Source: Caldisericota bacterium (lineage in GTDB: Bacteria; Caldisericota; Caldisericia; Cryosericales; Cryosericaceae). From it: a stretch of 19,006 nt of DNA. A program made the translations under genes and the position numbers. This document shows, piece after piece, positions 7,138-13,816 of this stretch; the first letter of the stretch is position 1, and each line of letters begins with the position of its first letter. The notes beneath the pieces were generated by a model that worked only from the letters and a program-made list of their open reading frames with translations, ran no database searches and was not told the origin of the DNA. Location: NCBI GenBank assembly GCA_026390195.1, contig JAPLGK010000072.1, positions 1 through 19,006 on the forward strand. Direction: 5' to 3'.

Positions 7138-7525
7138 CGCTTTTGTTCTTCAAGAAACTACAGTCCATCTGGATTAAGGGGACAGTCAGGTCAGTCATCT
7201 TGTAGACTTGGACAGTAAGCAGTTTCAGATAAGAAGTTGTGTTTTGTTGCACGGTTACATCTGCATATTTATATCCATACTTATCATACGGAGAAGGAAA
7301 CTGGACAACTGATGAAGCTGTAATACTCTGCAAATTGGCGTAGCTAAGCGCCTTAATGTATTCGATTTGATGCGAGGCAAGGGTTGCAACAATCTCAATA
7401 TCCTCAGATGTTTTGCTCTGTTTTGAAATATCTGTGTATGCAATGATACTCCAAAGCAAAATCAATCCCATAAGTGCAATGGCAATTGCAGCCTCAATGA
7501 TGGAAGTGCCTTTCCTTAAGCTCAT
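7115..7525 (-). CDS. Type IV minor prepilin, PilV/GspI-like
   Basis: This 136-residue protein has the leader MSLRKG followed by TSIIEAAIAIALMGLILL. Cleavage would be after G6, with Glu at mature position 5 and Thr instead of Phe at position 1, which peptidases usually tolerate. After the membrane helix comes EIVATLASHQIEYIKALSYANL, a pattern seen in PilV/GspI proteins (a helix with Gln-Ile near 'ieylkal'). The start is fixed by GGGAGGAG 8 nt upstream, 2 nt after the stop of the preceding gene. It is middle gene of the minor-pilin set, so it likely acts with its two neighbours in priming pilus assembly at the tip. PilV versus GspI naming is inference. Confidence 0.78.
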   Translation of the reverse strand: MSLRKGTSIIEAAIAIALMGLILLWSIIAYTDISKQSKTSEDIEIVATLASHQIEYIKALSYANLQSITASSVVQFPSPYDKYGYKYADVTVQQNTTSYLKLLTVQVYKMTDLTVPLIQMDCSFLKNKSDGTNAGI

Positions 7526-7527
7526 AC

Positions 7528-9222
7528 CTAGTACTCCTCCCTGTAGGAAAAAGGCTTCACTCCAATAGTTGTTGTTGATTTGCCGGTTGCTATGGTAACC
7601 CTTTCCATTACAGGTTGAGCAACAGTGGGGCCAGCCCATATTGGTAGATAACTTGACCAGGTACTGCCTCCACCTGTTAATTGAGATGCAAAGATTTGCC
7701 TATAGGTCGCAGCAGCTGAAATGTCTCCATAAACTGCGCTGAGTACATTTCCGGTTATAGGGTCTGCAATCAATTTGACAAATGCTGTATCATCACCAAC
7801 AGAAGTTATTGATGACCAAGAAGTCCCATTCCATGTTCGCCGTGAAAGAGAACTTCCATCCCCCCAGACAAGCCATGCAACTCCACTATTTGATGGATAT
7901 GTTTCATATACTAAATCAAAATTTCTGCTTTCTCTGTTTTCAGTTGAGCCATCGTGTTCTGGGTGCTGGGCAACAGTATCCCATGCGCTTCCCGACCATT
8001 TACGGGTGTTTAGATCTAATCCCGCGTCTTGTACTCCGTACATCAGTTCATTAGAATTGGGTCGAGGTGCCAATCTCACCCATTCACTAACACCTCCAGC
8101 AGCAGGAATATCCAAAAGAGTGGGGGGAGATGTTAGCGTTGTACCGTTCCAAGTTCTGTAGTATTGGTCTGTTGCCGTCGCATCGCCCCAGATAAACATC
8201 GCTTTTCCTGTTAAGCTTTCATAAGCAACATCAAAACATTGTCTTGCTGATGAGGCTATTGATGCATCCCATGCGATTGAAACTCCCATATTATCCCAGG
8301 CACTACCGGTCCATCTCATTCCGTATATGTCATTGTTAGAATCAGCATAAGCCATTGCAATTTCGTTGCTGGTCAAGCTTGGATGAGGCGTCATCTCTAT
8401 CCAGCGAGGTATACCTGTTGTGGGAACAGTAACAGTCATAGGCAAGCCATTCTGTCCGACACCAGGGCTTAAAGAGACTCCGTTCCATATTCTGTACTTA
8501 GGCATTGAAGTGTTGTCGCCATATACTATTATTGCCCTATCTCCTGATGATTCATATTCAATATCAAAACCTCTATAACCAGCATTTGCTGTAGTTGTAT
8601 TTCCAACAAGCATGGTTGAACTCCAACTTGTACCATCGTAAATTTGAATAGTAATAGCGCCTGTTGAATCGAGAATTCCTAGTATTGCCTCTCTCCTTGT
8701 TTGGGCAAATCTAAGCACCAGGTACTGTATGCTCCTAACACCGATGCCTACAGAGTTTGCAGCAAGTTCTGACCCCCAACTGCTACCATCCCAAATTCTG
8801 TAATACGGAGTAGGATCTCCGTTGGCTTTTGCATAAACCATCACTGGTTTCAATAACGGGTTATCTAAAGAAACATAAATTGCCCTTGTAAACTTCTCCA
8901 CAGTTCCTTCGCCCCTTATGGTTGCACTTCCTCCATAGCCTGAACTATCAGGAGTGATATAAGTTGCTTTGTATGTGCCGATACCTGAAGGAGAAGTGCC
9001 AGTAATATATTGCCCGTTCGTGTATGCCGTTCCATTGTTAACATTGTAGATCATCTCGTTGATACCCATCTGTGCAACGTAAAGAGCCTGCTCTCTCTGA
9101 TAGATTTCTGTTTCCTCAAGAGCATGAGAGCGCATCGCAGTGGAGATGCTTGTCGCAAAAACGCTCATAATAAGCGCAAAGATAAGAACGACTACTGTGA
9201 AAGCCTGTCCTTTCCGTCTCAT
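7528..9222 (-). CDS. PilX-like prepilin fused to a W-box repeat (putative beta-propeller) domain
   Basis: From the ATG at 9222 this is 564 residues, far longer than usual PilX (about 200). The N-terminus MRRKGQAFTVVVLIFALIM is a short charged leader, a Gly cleavage site and a membrane helix. It has Val rather than Glu at position 5, as can occur in PilX-like proteins. An alpha-helical stretch (EETEIYQREQALYVAQMGINEM) follows, as in PilX. From about residue 125 to 523 there are eight repeats of 50-58 residues with boxes such as YRIWDGSSW, YRTWNGTTL and RRTWNGTSWSS. A TTG start at 9273 would add 17 residues but gives a poor leader; neither start has a good ribosome-binding site. No catalytic motif was seen. 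The domain probably projects from the pilus tip and may bind a ligand (inference). Confidence 0.75.
   Translation of the reverse strand: MRRKGQAFTVVVLIFALIMSVFATSISTAMRSHALEETEIYQREQALYVAQMGINEMIYNVNNGTAYTNGQYITGTSPSGIGTYKATYITPDSSGYGGSATIRGEGTVEKFTRAIYVSLDNPLLKPVMVYAKANGDPTPYYRIWDGSSWGSELAANSVGIGVRSIQYLVLRFAQTRREAILGILDSTGAITIQIYDGTSWSSTMLVGNTTTANAGYRGFDIEYESSGDRAIIVYGDNTSMPKYRIWNGVSLSPGVGQNGLPMTVTVPTTGIPRWIEMTPHPSLTSNEIAMAYADSNNDIYGMRWTGSAWDNMGVSIAWDASIASSARQCFDVAYESLTGKAMFIWGDATATDQYYRTWNGTTLTSPPTLLDIPAAGGVSEWVRLAPRPNSNELMYGVQDAGLDLNTRKWSGSAWDTVAQHPEHDGSTENRESRNFDLVYETYPSNSGVAWLVWGDGSSLSRRTWNGTSWSSITSVGDDTAFVKLIADPITGNVLSAVYGDISAAATYRQIFASQLTGGGSTWSSYLPIWAGPTVAQPVMERVTIATGKSTTTIGVKPFSYREEY
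7654..8850 (-). repeat. Eight protein-level repeats in four alternating A-B pairs
   Basis: Two kinds of unit alternate. A units read like FDxxYESxxxxAxxxWGD followed by YRxWNGxSxS; B units read like (E/R)WxxxxPxP...(M)xxxxxD then RKWSGSAWD. A-box positions (counted from the ATG at 9222) are near 141, 243, 355 and 461; B boxes are near 195, 303, 408 and 522. The pair period is therefore about 102-114 residues. At the DNA level the copies have diverged, so this is an old duplication rather than a fresh tandem array. Confidence 0.7.
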
Positions 9223-9301
9223 AGCTATACTTATAGTGATTTTTGTCAAAATGGACAATGCCCTCTTGATCAATACCCCTAGGCGTTATTGTGCTATGTT
9301 T

Positions 9302-9460
9302 CTATGTCATTTCGAACAACGTGAAGCAACCGTCCTTCCAACGCTTGAGATTCGTCAGGTCCACGAACTCGTCCAGGATCCTCGACTTCTCGTTCGGGGG
9401 TGCATGGAGGTATTGTCCTCGCAGCTCCTTCATGACGGCTTGCCGTTGCTTCACGGTCAC
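9302..9460 (-). pseudogene. Truncated transposase/integrase N-terminal fragment
   Basis: A 52-codon frame starts at GTG 9460 behind AGGTGAGGAG (good spacing) and stops at 9302. It reads VKQRQAVMKELRGQYLHA followed by NEKSRILDEFVDLT. This resembles the N-terminal helical region of rve-type transposases, where a 'Y..a...eK..iLDEFv.lTGynR' pattern is common. After DLT the expected 'GYNRKY' continuation is lost, and the frame ends within 15 codons. The DDE catalytic core is absent. It is best read as an insertion-sequence remnant between the minor-pilin genes and the pilus core. The remaining DNA (9461-9623) has no gene or clear repeat. Confidence 0.55.
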
Positions 9461-9623
9461 CCCATCTCCTCACCTCTCATCTGTTCACCCTCTTCCATTG
9501 TTCCTCCTCAGTCTACTGTGTTGGAGTAGATTCATCCGTGAGGCAACGATGAGATTTCGAGTAAGAAATGGGTGAGGCAATAACTCGCCTTGCATCGAAC
9601 ACTAGCTATTAGTAACCTAAGCC

Positions 9624-9920
9624 ATGAGCAAGAACAGACGCCGGCTCACCCTTGTGGAACCAGCAATCGTTATCGCCATCCTTGGCCTCATTGCCGTGGT
9701 GGCCATCCCGCGCTACCAGGACATGGTGACCGAGGCACAGTACTCTACCTGTGCCGGCGTCCGCGCCGCCATTACCGAGGCTGAGACTATCCGTGAGATG
9801 CGGCTGCATATCCACCCTACCTTGTCGAATCCGCCGCTGTCCCCGCAGGAGCTGAAGGATCAGGGGTTTCTTGCGAGCGATTCCAGCGTCGTCTGCCCGG
9901 TGGGAGGGACAACGCAGTGA
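9624..9920 (+). CDS. Short degenerate prepilin paralogue lacking the cleavage glycine
   Basis: This 98-residue protein has an N-terminus (LTLVEPAIVIAILGLIAV then AIPRYQDMV) nearly the same as the major pilin encoded at 13111. The residue at -1 is Arg instead of Gly, mature position 1 is Leu instead of Phe, and Pro follows Glu5. Glycine at -1 is normally required by prepilin peptidase, so processing should be poor. The ATG at 9624 has no clear ribosome-binding site. The C-terminus (SSVVCPVGGTTQ) resembles the terminal CPxGGTY of short competence-type pilins, so it is not simply truncated. It could be a decaying pilin, a silent cassette or a real non-processed product; I cannot decide. Confidence 0.5.
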   Translation: MSKNRRRLTLVEPAIVIAILGLIAVVAIPRYQDMVTEAQYSTCAGVRAAITEAETIREMRLHIHPTLSNPPLSPQELKDQGFLASDSSVVCPVGGTTQ

Positions 9921-10028
9921 GTGAGCTCGCCCGACGGCACGTCATGGTGGCTCGCCTGTTCCATTCATGGCCATTAGGCGCCGTGAGCGTGACCTCAAAC
10001 CCCTGAGCGCAGCGGCGCGCTGGTCGTC

Positions 10029-10056
10029 TTGCATTGCCGCTGAAAGTCCCTATAGT
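10029..10056 (+). promoter_or_regulatory. Promoter candidate for pilB-pilC
   Basis: TTGCAT (10029-10034) and TATAGT (10051-10056) are 16 nt apart. A second -10-like TACAAT (10062-10067) has no clear -35. The leader would be about 35 nt and carries AAAGGAG before pilB. The site is in the 177-bp gap after the degenerate prepilin. Confidence 0.4.
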
Positions 10057-10097
10057 GGCGCTACAATACGGGCTGCCCCAAAAGGAGACCTTGACCG

Positions 10098-11789
10098 ATG
10101 GCTGAGCCGAAGAAAACGGGAGAGCTGCTGATCGAAAGCGGCATCATCACAAGGCAGCAGCTGACCGATGCACTCGATGAACAGAAACGGACCGGGAACA
10201 AACTGGGACAGATCTGCGTCGAACGCGGATTTGTCTCGCCTGCTGTCCTGGGCAAGGTGCTTCAGGACCAGCTCGACATTCCCTACGTCCACGTCGATGA
10301 AAGCTCCATCGACCCTGCTGCCCTGAGCATGCTGTCAGAGGAGTTCATCAAGGTCAACCACGTCCTGCCCTATGGGCTCGACGGCGAACGGCTCAGTGTC
10401 CTTGCGCTCCCTCCTCTCAATCCACGCGCGCTTGAGGAGGCGTCATTGCGCTCCGGCAAGAGGCTCGCCGTGGCCATCACTACCGAGCTGGAGTTCCTGC
10501 AGCTGCTCAATCGGCTCTTTGGCCTGAAGCAGCGGTCCAAGGACATGGAACAGCGGACGGCGTCCGACATAGCGACGCGCCGCAACAAAACCATCCCAGT
10601 CATCCCCGTGGTTCCAGGCGCCGAGGCTCCTGCCATTCAGTTCGCCAACAGCATCATCTCCGACGCCATCAACGTCTCTGCATCGGACATCCACATCGAC
10701 CCGCAACCCGGCTGCTATCATGTGCGGTACCGCATCGACGGCATCCTGCACGACATCACGACCATCGTGCAGGAACTGGCCGACGGCGTCATCTCGCGCA
10801 TCAAGGTCACGGCCGGCATGGATATCGCCGAACGCCGACGCCCGCAGGACGGACACTTCTCCGTCCGGTATCAGGACTTGGTGTTCGATTTCCGCATTTC
10901 CTCGGTGGGATCAACTTTTGGCGAGAAGCTGACCATCCGCATCCTCGACAAGAAGAATGTCAGCTATGCGCTGGACCGCCTGGGCATGCTGGTAGCGCAG
11001 GACAGCACCTATCGCCGCATCATCGCCAAACCTTACGGCATCATTCTGGTCTCCGGTCCCACCGGGTCAGGCAAGACGACGACACTGTACGCAACCCTGA
11101 ACCAGTTGAACAGCCGCGAACATAGCATCGTCACCATCGAGGACCCTGTCGAGTACGACCTTGAAGGCGCCGTGCAGATCCAGGTGAACCTGCAGGCAGG
11201 CCTCACCTTCGACTCGGGACTCAAGTCCATCCTGCGGCTGGACCCCAACATCATCATGGTCGGCGAAATCCGTGACCTGCCGACCGCACGCATTGCAGTA
11301 GAAGCGGCGCTGACCGGCCACCTGGTGCTGGCATCCATCCATACCAATGAGGCCGCGAGCGTTCCCATCCGCCTCATGGAACTGGGTGTCGAACCCTATC
11401 TGGTAGCGTCCTCACTAGCGGGCATCGTGGCGCAGCGCCTGGTGCGCATCATCTGCGCCGGATGCAAGACCACGTATGCGCCCACAGACGTCGACCGGGC
11501 GCTGTTTGTGGGCGCTGGACTCCCGGACCCTGGCGCTCACCTGTATCGGGGCACCGGGTGCGCCTCGTGCGGCAACTCTGGCTACATGGGACGCTCCGGC
11601 ATCTTCGAAGTGCTCGACGTCACGCGCTCCCTGCGCCAGCTCATCGAACAGCGCCCCAGCGCCGAGCGTATCGGTGACGAAGCCCTGAAAGCAGGCATGA
11701 TGGACATGAAGACGGCCGGGCTGATCCGCGCCGCCGAAGGCGTAACGACGTTGGAAGAAGTTCGGCGCCTTGTCCCCGCAGGAGACTGA
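10098..11789 (+). CDS. pilB: Type IV pilus assembly ATPase PilB (GspE family)
   Basis: This 563-residue protein powers pilus extension at the inner membrane. It has an N-terminal GspE/PilB domain (about 1-145) and then the secretion ATPase core. Motifs are Walker A GPTGSGKTT (320-328), Asp box IVTIEDPVEY (344-353), Walker B with LDPNIIMVGEIRD (381-393) and His box around 401-416 (ALTGHLVLASIHTNEA). A tetracysteine zinc site follows (CAGC at 453-456, CASC at 488-491), which is typical of PilB and absent from the retraction ATPase PilT. The ATG follows AAAGGAG by 10 nt. Its stop overlaps the pilC start by one base (TGATG). All key motifs are intact. Confidence 0.96.
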   Translation: MAEPKKTGELLIESGIITRQQLTDALDEQKRTGNKLGQICVERGFVSPAVLGKVLQDQLDIPYVHVDESSIDPAALSMLSEEFIKVNHVLPYGLDGERLSVLALPPLNPRALEEASLRSGKRLAVAITTELEFLQLLNRLFGLKQRSKDMEQRTASDIATRRNKTIPVIPVVPGAEAPAIQFANSIISDAINVSASDIHIDPQPGCYHVRYRIDGILHDITTIVQELADGVISRIKVTAGMDIAERRRPQDGHFSVRYQDLVFDFRISSVGSTFGEKLTIRILDKKNVSYALDRLGMLVAQDSTYRRIIAKPYGIILVSGPTGSGKTTTLYATLNQLNSREHSIVTIEDPVEYDLEGAVQIQVNLQAGLTFDSGLKSILRLDPNIIMVGEIRDLPTARIAVEAALTGHLVLASIHTNEAASVPIRLMELGVEPYLVASSLAGIVAQRLVRIICAGCKTTYAPTDVDRALFVGAGLPDPGAHLYRGTGCASCGNSGYMGRSGIFEVLDVTRSLRQLIEQRPSAERIGDEALKAGMMDMKTAGLIRAAEGVTTLEEVRRLVPAGD

Positions 11790-13006
11790 TGCCAACCTGG
11801 AAGTATGAGGCCAAAGATAAGCTTGGAGCAACGGTGCGCGGTCTTGTGGACGCTCCAGACGCCATCGCCGGTTCCGACCAGCTGTCTCAGCAGGGTCTGC
11901 TGATCCTGTCCCTTCGCAGGCACCACGCCTTGCCCACAAGCTCCATCAGAAACGCTGTGTTTGGAACACGCGTCTCTGCGCGCGAAATGGTCGTCTTCAC
12001 CGACCAGTTTGCCATGCTCATCGAGTCAGGCCTGCCACTCGTCGCTGCGCTCGACATGCTGCGTGAGCAGACGGACAGCACAATCCTGAAAGGCATCCTG
12101 TCCCGTTCCATCAAATCCATCCGCGAAGGGTCGAGCCTGTCACAGGCCTTTGCCCGCTTTCCGACGGTTTTCCCCAACTCCTACGTCGAACTCATCCGGC
12201 TGGCGGAGGTCAGTGGCAACCTGGACAAGATCCTGAGGGCTCTCTCGGTCGACACGCAGAAACAGTATGAGACACGACAGAAAATCGCATCCGCGCTTGC
12301 CTATCCAAAGTTCGCCTTCACGGTGGTCGTCGGTGTCGTCGTTTTCATGCTGGTCTTCATCATGCCGAAGTTCGTGGGCATGTACGCCAGCGCGAGAGTG
12401 GAGCTGCCCGTGCCCACGCGCATCGTCATGGCGTTGTCGGCGTTCATCCGGAACGACTGGATGTTCCTGGTCGCCGGCATCGTCGTCCTCGTCCTGGTGT
12501 TCAAGACGCTGTACCACGTTGCGTCTGTTCACGAATCTATGGACCGCGTTGCCCTGCGTGTTCCCGTCATCGGCGGTATTGTCTATATGGGTTCGCTGAC
12601 ACGCTTCACACGGTCGCTGGCGTTGCTGGAACGCAGCGGCATCAACGTTCTGGAGGCACTGCGCCTGGCACGCGGCAGTCTGCAGAACGCATGGCTGGAG
12701 AACCACGTTGCGACTGTCATGCAGTACGTCGAAGCTGGCCAGCCCATGTCCGACGGATTCACCCGCGCGAGAGTCTTCCCTCCGATGCTGGCCAAGATGA
12801 CCGCCGTTGGCGAGCGCGGGGGGCGCGTCGACTCAATGCTCGAGAGTCTCAGCTTCTTCTGGGACGAGGACCTCGACCACCGCATCAAACGTTTATCCAG
12901 CCAGTTGGAACCCGCGATGATCGTTGTCCTGGGTATCGTGGTCGGATTCATCGCGCTGGCCATGTATCTGCCCATGTTCAGCATGGCCCAGCTCATGAGC
13001 AGGTAG
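11789..13006 (+). CDS. pilC: Type IV pilus inner-membrane platform protein PilC
   Basis: This 405-residue GspF/PilC-family protein forms the membrane platform that PilB turns. Two T2SSF domains are visible (about 66-190 and 268-395). The first carries FTDQFAMLIESGLPLVAAL and the second FTRSLALLERSGINVLEAL, the typical internal duplication. Membrane segments lie at about 175-195, 222-240 and 376-396. Length and order are normal for PilC. Translation is probably coupled to pilB through the one-base TGATG overlap. The next gene is the major pilin after a 104-bp gap, so pilBC and pilA may be partly separate transcription units. Confidence 0.95.
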   Translation: MPTWKYEAKDKLGATVRGLVDAPDAIAGSDQLSQQGLLILSLRRHHALPTSSIRNAVFGTRVSAREMVVFTDQFAMLIESGLPLVAALDMLREQTDSTILKGILSRSIKSIREGSSLSQAFARFPTVFPNSYVELIRLAEVSGNLDKILRALSVDTQKQYETRQKIASALAYPKFAFTVVVGVVVFMLVFIMPKFVGMYASARVELPVPTRIVMALSAFIRNDWMFLVAGIVVLVLVFKTLYHVASVHESMDRVALRVPVIGGIVYMGSLTRFTRSLALLERSGINVLEALRLARGSLQNAWLENHVATVMQYVEAGQPMSDGFTRARVFPPMLAKMTAVGERGGRVDSMLESLSFFWDEDLDHRIKRLSSQLEPAMIVVLGIVVGFIALAMYLPMFSMAQLMSR

Positions 13007-13029
13007 ATAGTGACCTTTTGGGTCCGAGG

Positions 13030-13045
13030 TGGCACATGACAGGCA
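13030..13045 (+). promoter_or_regulatory. Sigma-54-like -24/-12 site before the major pilin
   Basis: TGGCAC, 5 nt, then AGGCA: the GG and GC pairs are at the spacing of the sigma-54 consensus, with two mismatches in the -12 part (AG for TT). It is 66 nt before the pilin ATG, so transcription would start near 13056. Pilin genes are often sigma-54 controlled. No sigma-54 gene or activator is in the window, so this may be chance. Confidence 0.25.
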
Positions 13046-13110
13046 CACACATGTGATATTCGTATCCTATCTATATGCATTCGTCTGCAAAACCAGGAAA
13101 GGGAGGAACC

Positions 13111-13533
13111 ATGAGGACAAGGAGGAAAGGGTTTACGCTTGTCGAACTTGCGATCGTCATCGCCATTCTCGGCATTCTTGCCGTCGTCGCGATTCCGAAG
13201 TATCAGGGTATGGTCGACGAAGCACGCTCGGCCGCGGCCAAGTCCCAGCTGGGCACCGTGCGCTCCGCGCTCGCCATCAGCTATGCCAAGAACAAAGGAG
13301 TGTTCCCAGCAACTCTTGACGGCACCATTTTCGCAGACGGCGCCGTCCCCGGCGTTGACACCGGCAGCGGGCCAGTAATCATCGTGGTCGCTGGCGCATG
13401 GTCCGGTGGCGCATGGACCCCCGCTCTGACTACCGCCGGTGGATGGGAGTATGATCACCTCTTGGGAAAGGTCGTCATCAACAGCACCGCCATCGACCCT
13501 GTCGCTGGCGGTGCTGCCTGGTCCACCTACTAG
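13111..13533 (+). CDS. pilA: Major type IV pilin (PilA-like prepilin)
   Basis: This 140-residue prepilin has the textbook leader MRTRRKG followed by FTLVELAIVIAILGILAV. Prepilin peptidase would cut after G7, giving Phe1 and Glu5 and a mature chain of about 133 residues. The globular part is Gly/Ala-rich and ends GGAAWSTY. It has no cysteine, so no C-terminal disulfide loop. The start at 13111 is set by GGGAGG just upstream; a longer frame from 13075 would put a non-leader extension on it. A very strong terminator follows 17 nt after the stop, which fits a highly expressed gene. The role as major pilin is inferred from position and intact leader. Confidence 0.9.
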   Translation: MRTRRKGFTLVELAIVIAILGILAVVAIPKYQGMVDEARSAAAKSQLGTVRSALAISYAKNKGVFPATLDGTIFADGAVPGVDTGSGPVIIVVAGAWSGGAWTPALTTAGGWEYDHLLGKVVINSTAIDPVAGGAAWSTY

Positions 13534-13550
13534 AAGTCTGCCCTTCAGCC

Positions 13551-13586
13551 AACAGAACAGGCCCGCCGAAGCGGGCCTGTTCTGTT
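13551..13586 (+). terminator. Strong rho-independent terminator after pilA
   Basis: A perfect 16-bp stem (13551-13566 with 13571-13586) has a CGAA loop. The second arm ends CTGTTCTGTT and runs into GTGT, so the U-rich part lies inside the stem base. The stem is nearly symmetric and could work from either strand. It isolates pilA from pilMN. From here to 13749 no gene or recognised RNA is visible. Confidence 0.85.
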
Positions 13587-13749
13587 GTGTCAGGTGGTGT
13601 AGTACCGAGTCGCAATTCCCTGCATCGCTGCCGCAGAGCTGAACCCACGGCTGGTTTCCCGCATACTCGGCAATGACGCATCAGAGGATGCTAGGCATGC
13701 ACGTGCCTCGATTCTGTTCGGGCCGATCTGAGGTGATACAGCCCGCCAC

Positions 13750-13777
13750 TTGGCAAAACCACTCTCCTCGCTAGACT
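13750..13777 (+). promoter_or_regulatory. Promoter candidate for pilMN-pilO
   Basis: TTGGCA (13750-13755) and TAGACT (13772-13777) are 16 nt apart. Transcription would start near 13784, leaving a leader of about 33 nt with AGAGGAG before the ATG at 13817. A separate promoter is expected because the pilA terminator lies upstream. Confidence 0.4.
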
Positions 13778-13816
13778 AGTCAATTAGACAGGAACATAGA
13801 AGCAGAGGAGCAACCG

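Noticed and set aside
9244..9249. Perfect TTGACA on the minus strand near the start of the PilX-like gene
   Set aside because: No acceptable -10 lies 16-18 nt downstream, and transcription would begin at or after the likely start codon.
13587..13749. Possible c-di-GMP riboswitch or other RNA before pilMN
   Set aside because: The gap has no recognisable GEMM core or other conserved riboswitch sequence by eye, and the pilMN promoter candidate lies downstream of it.
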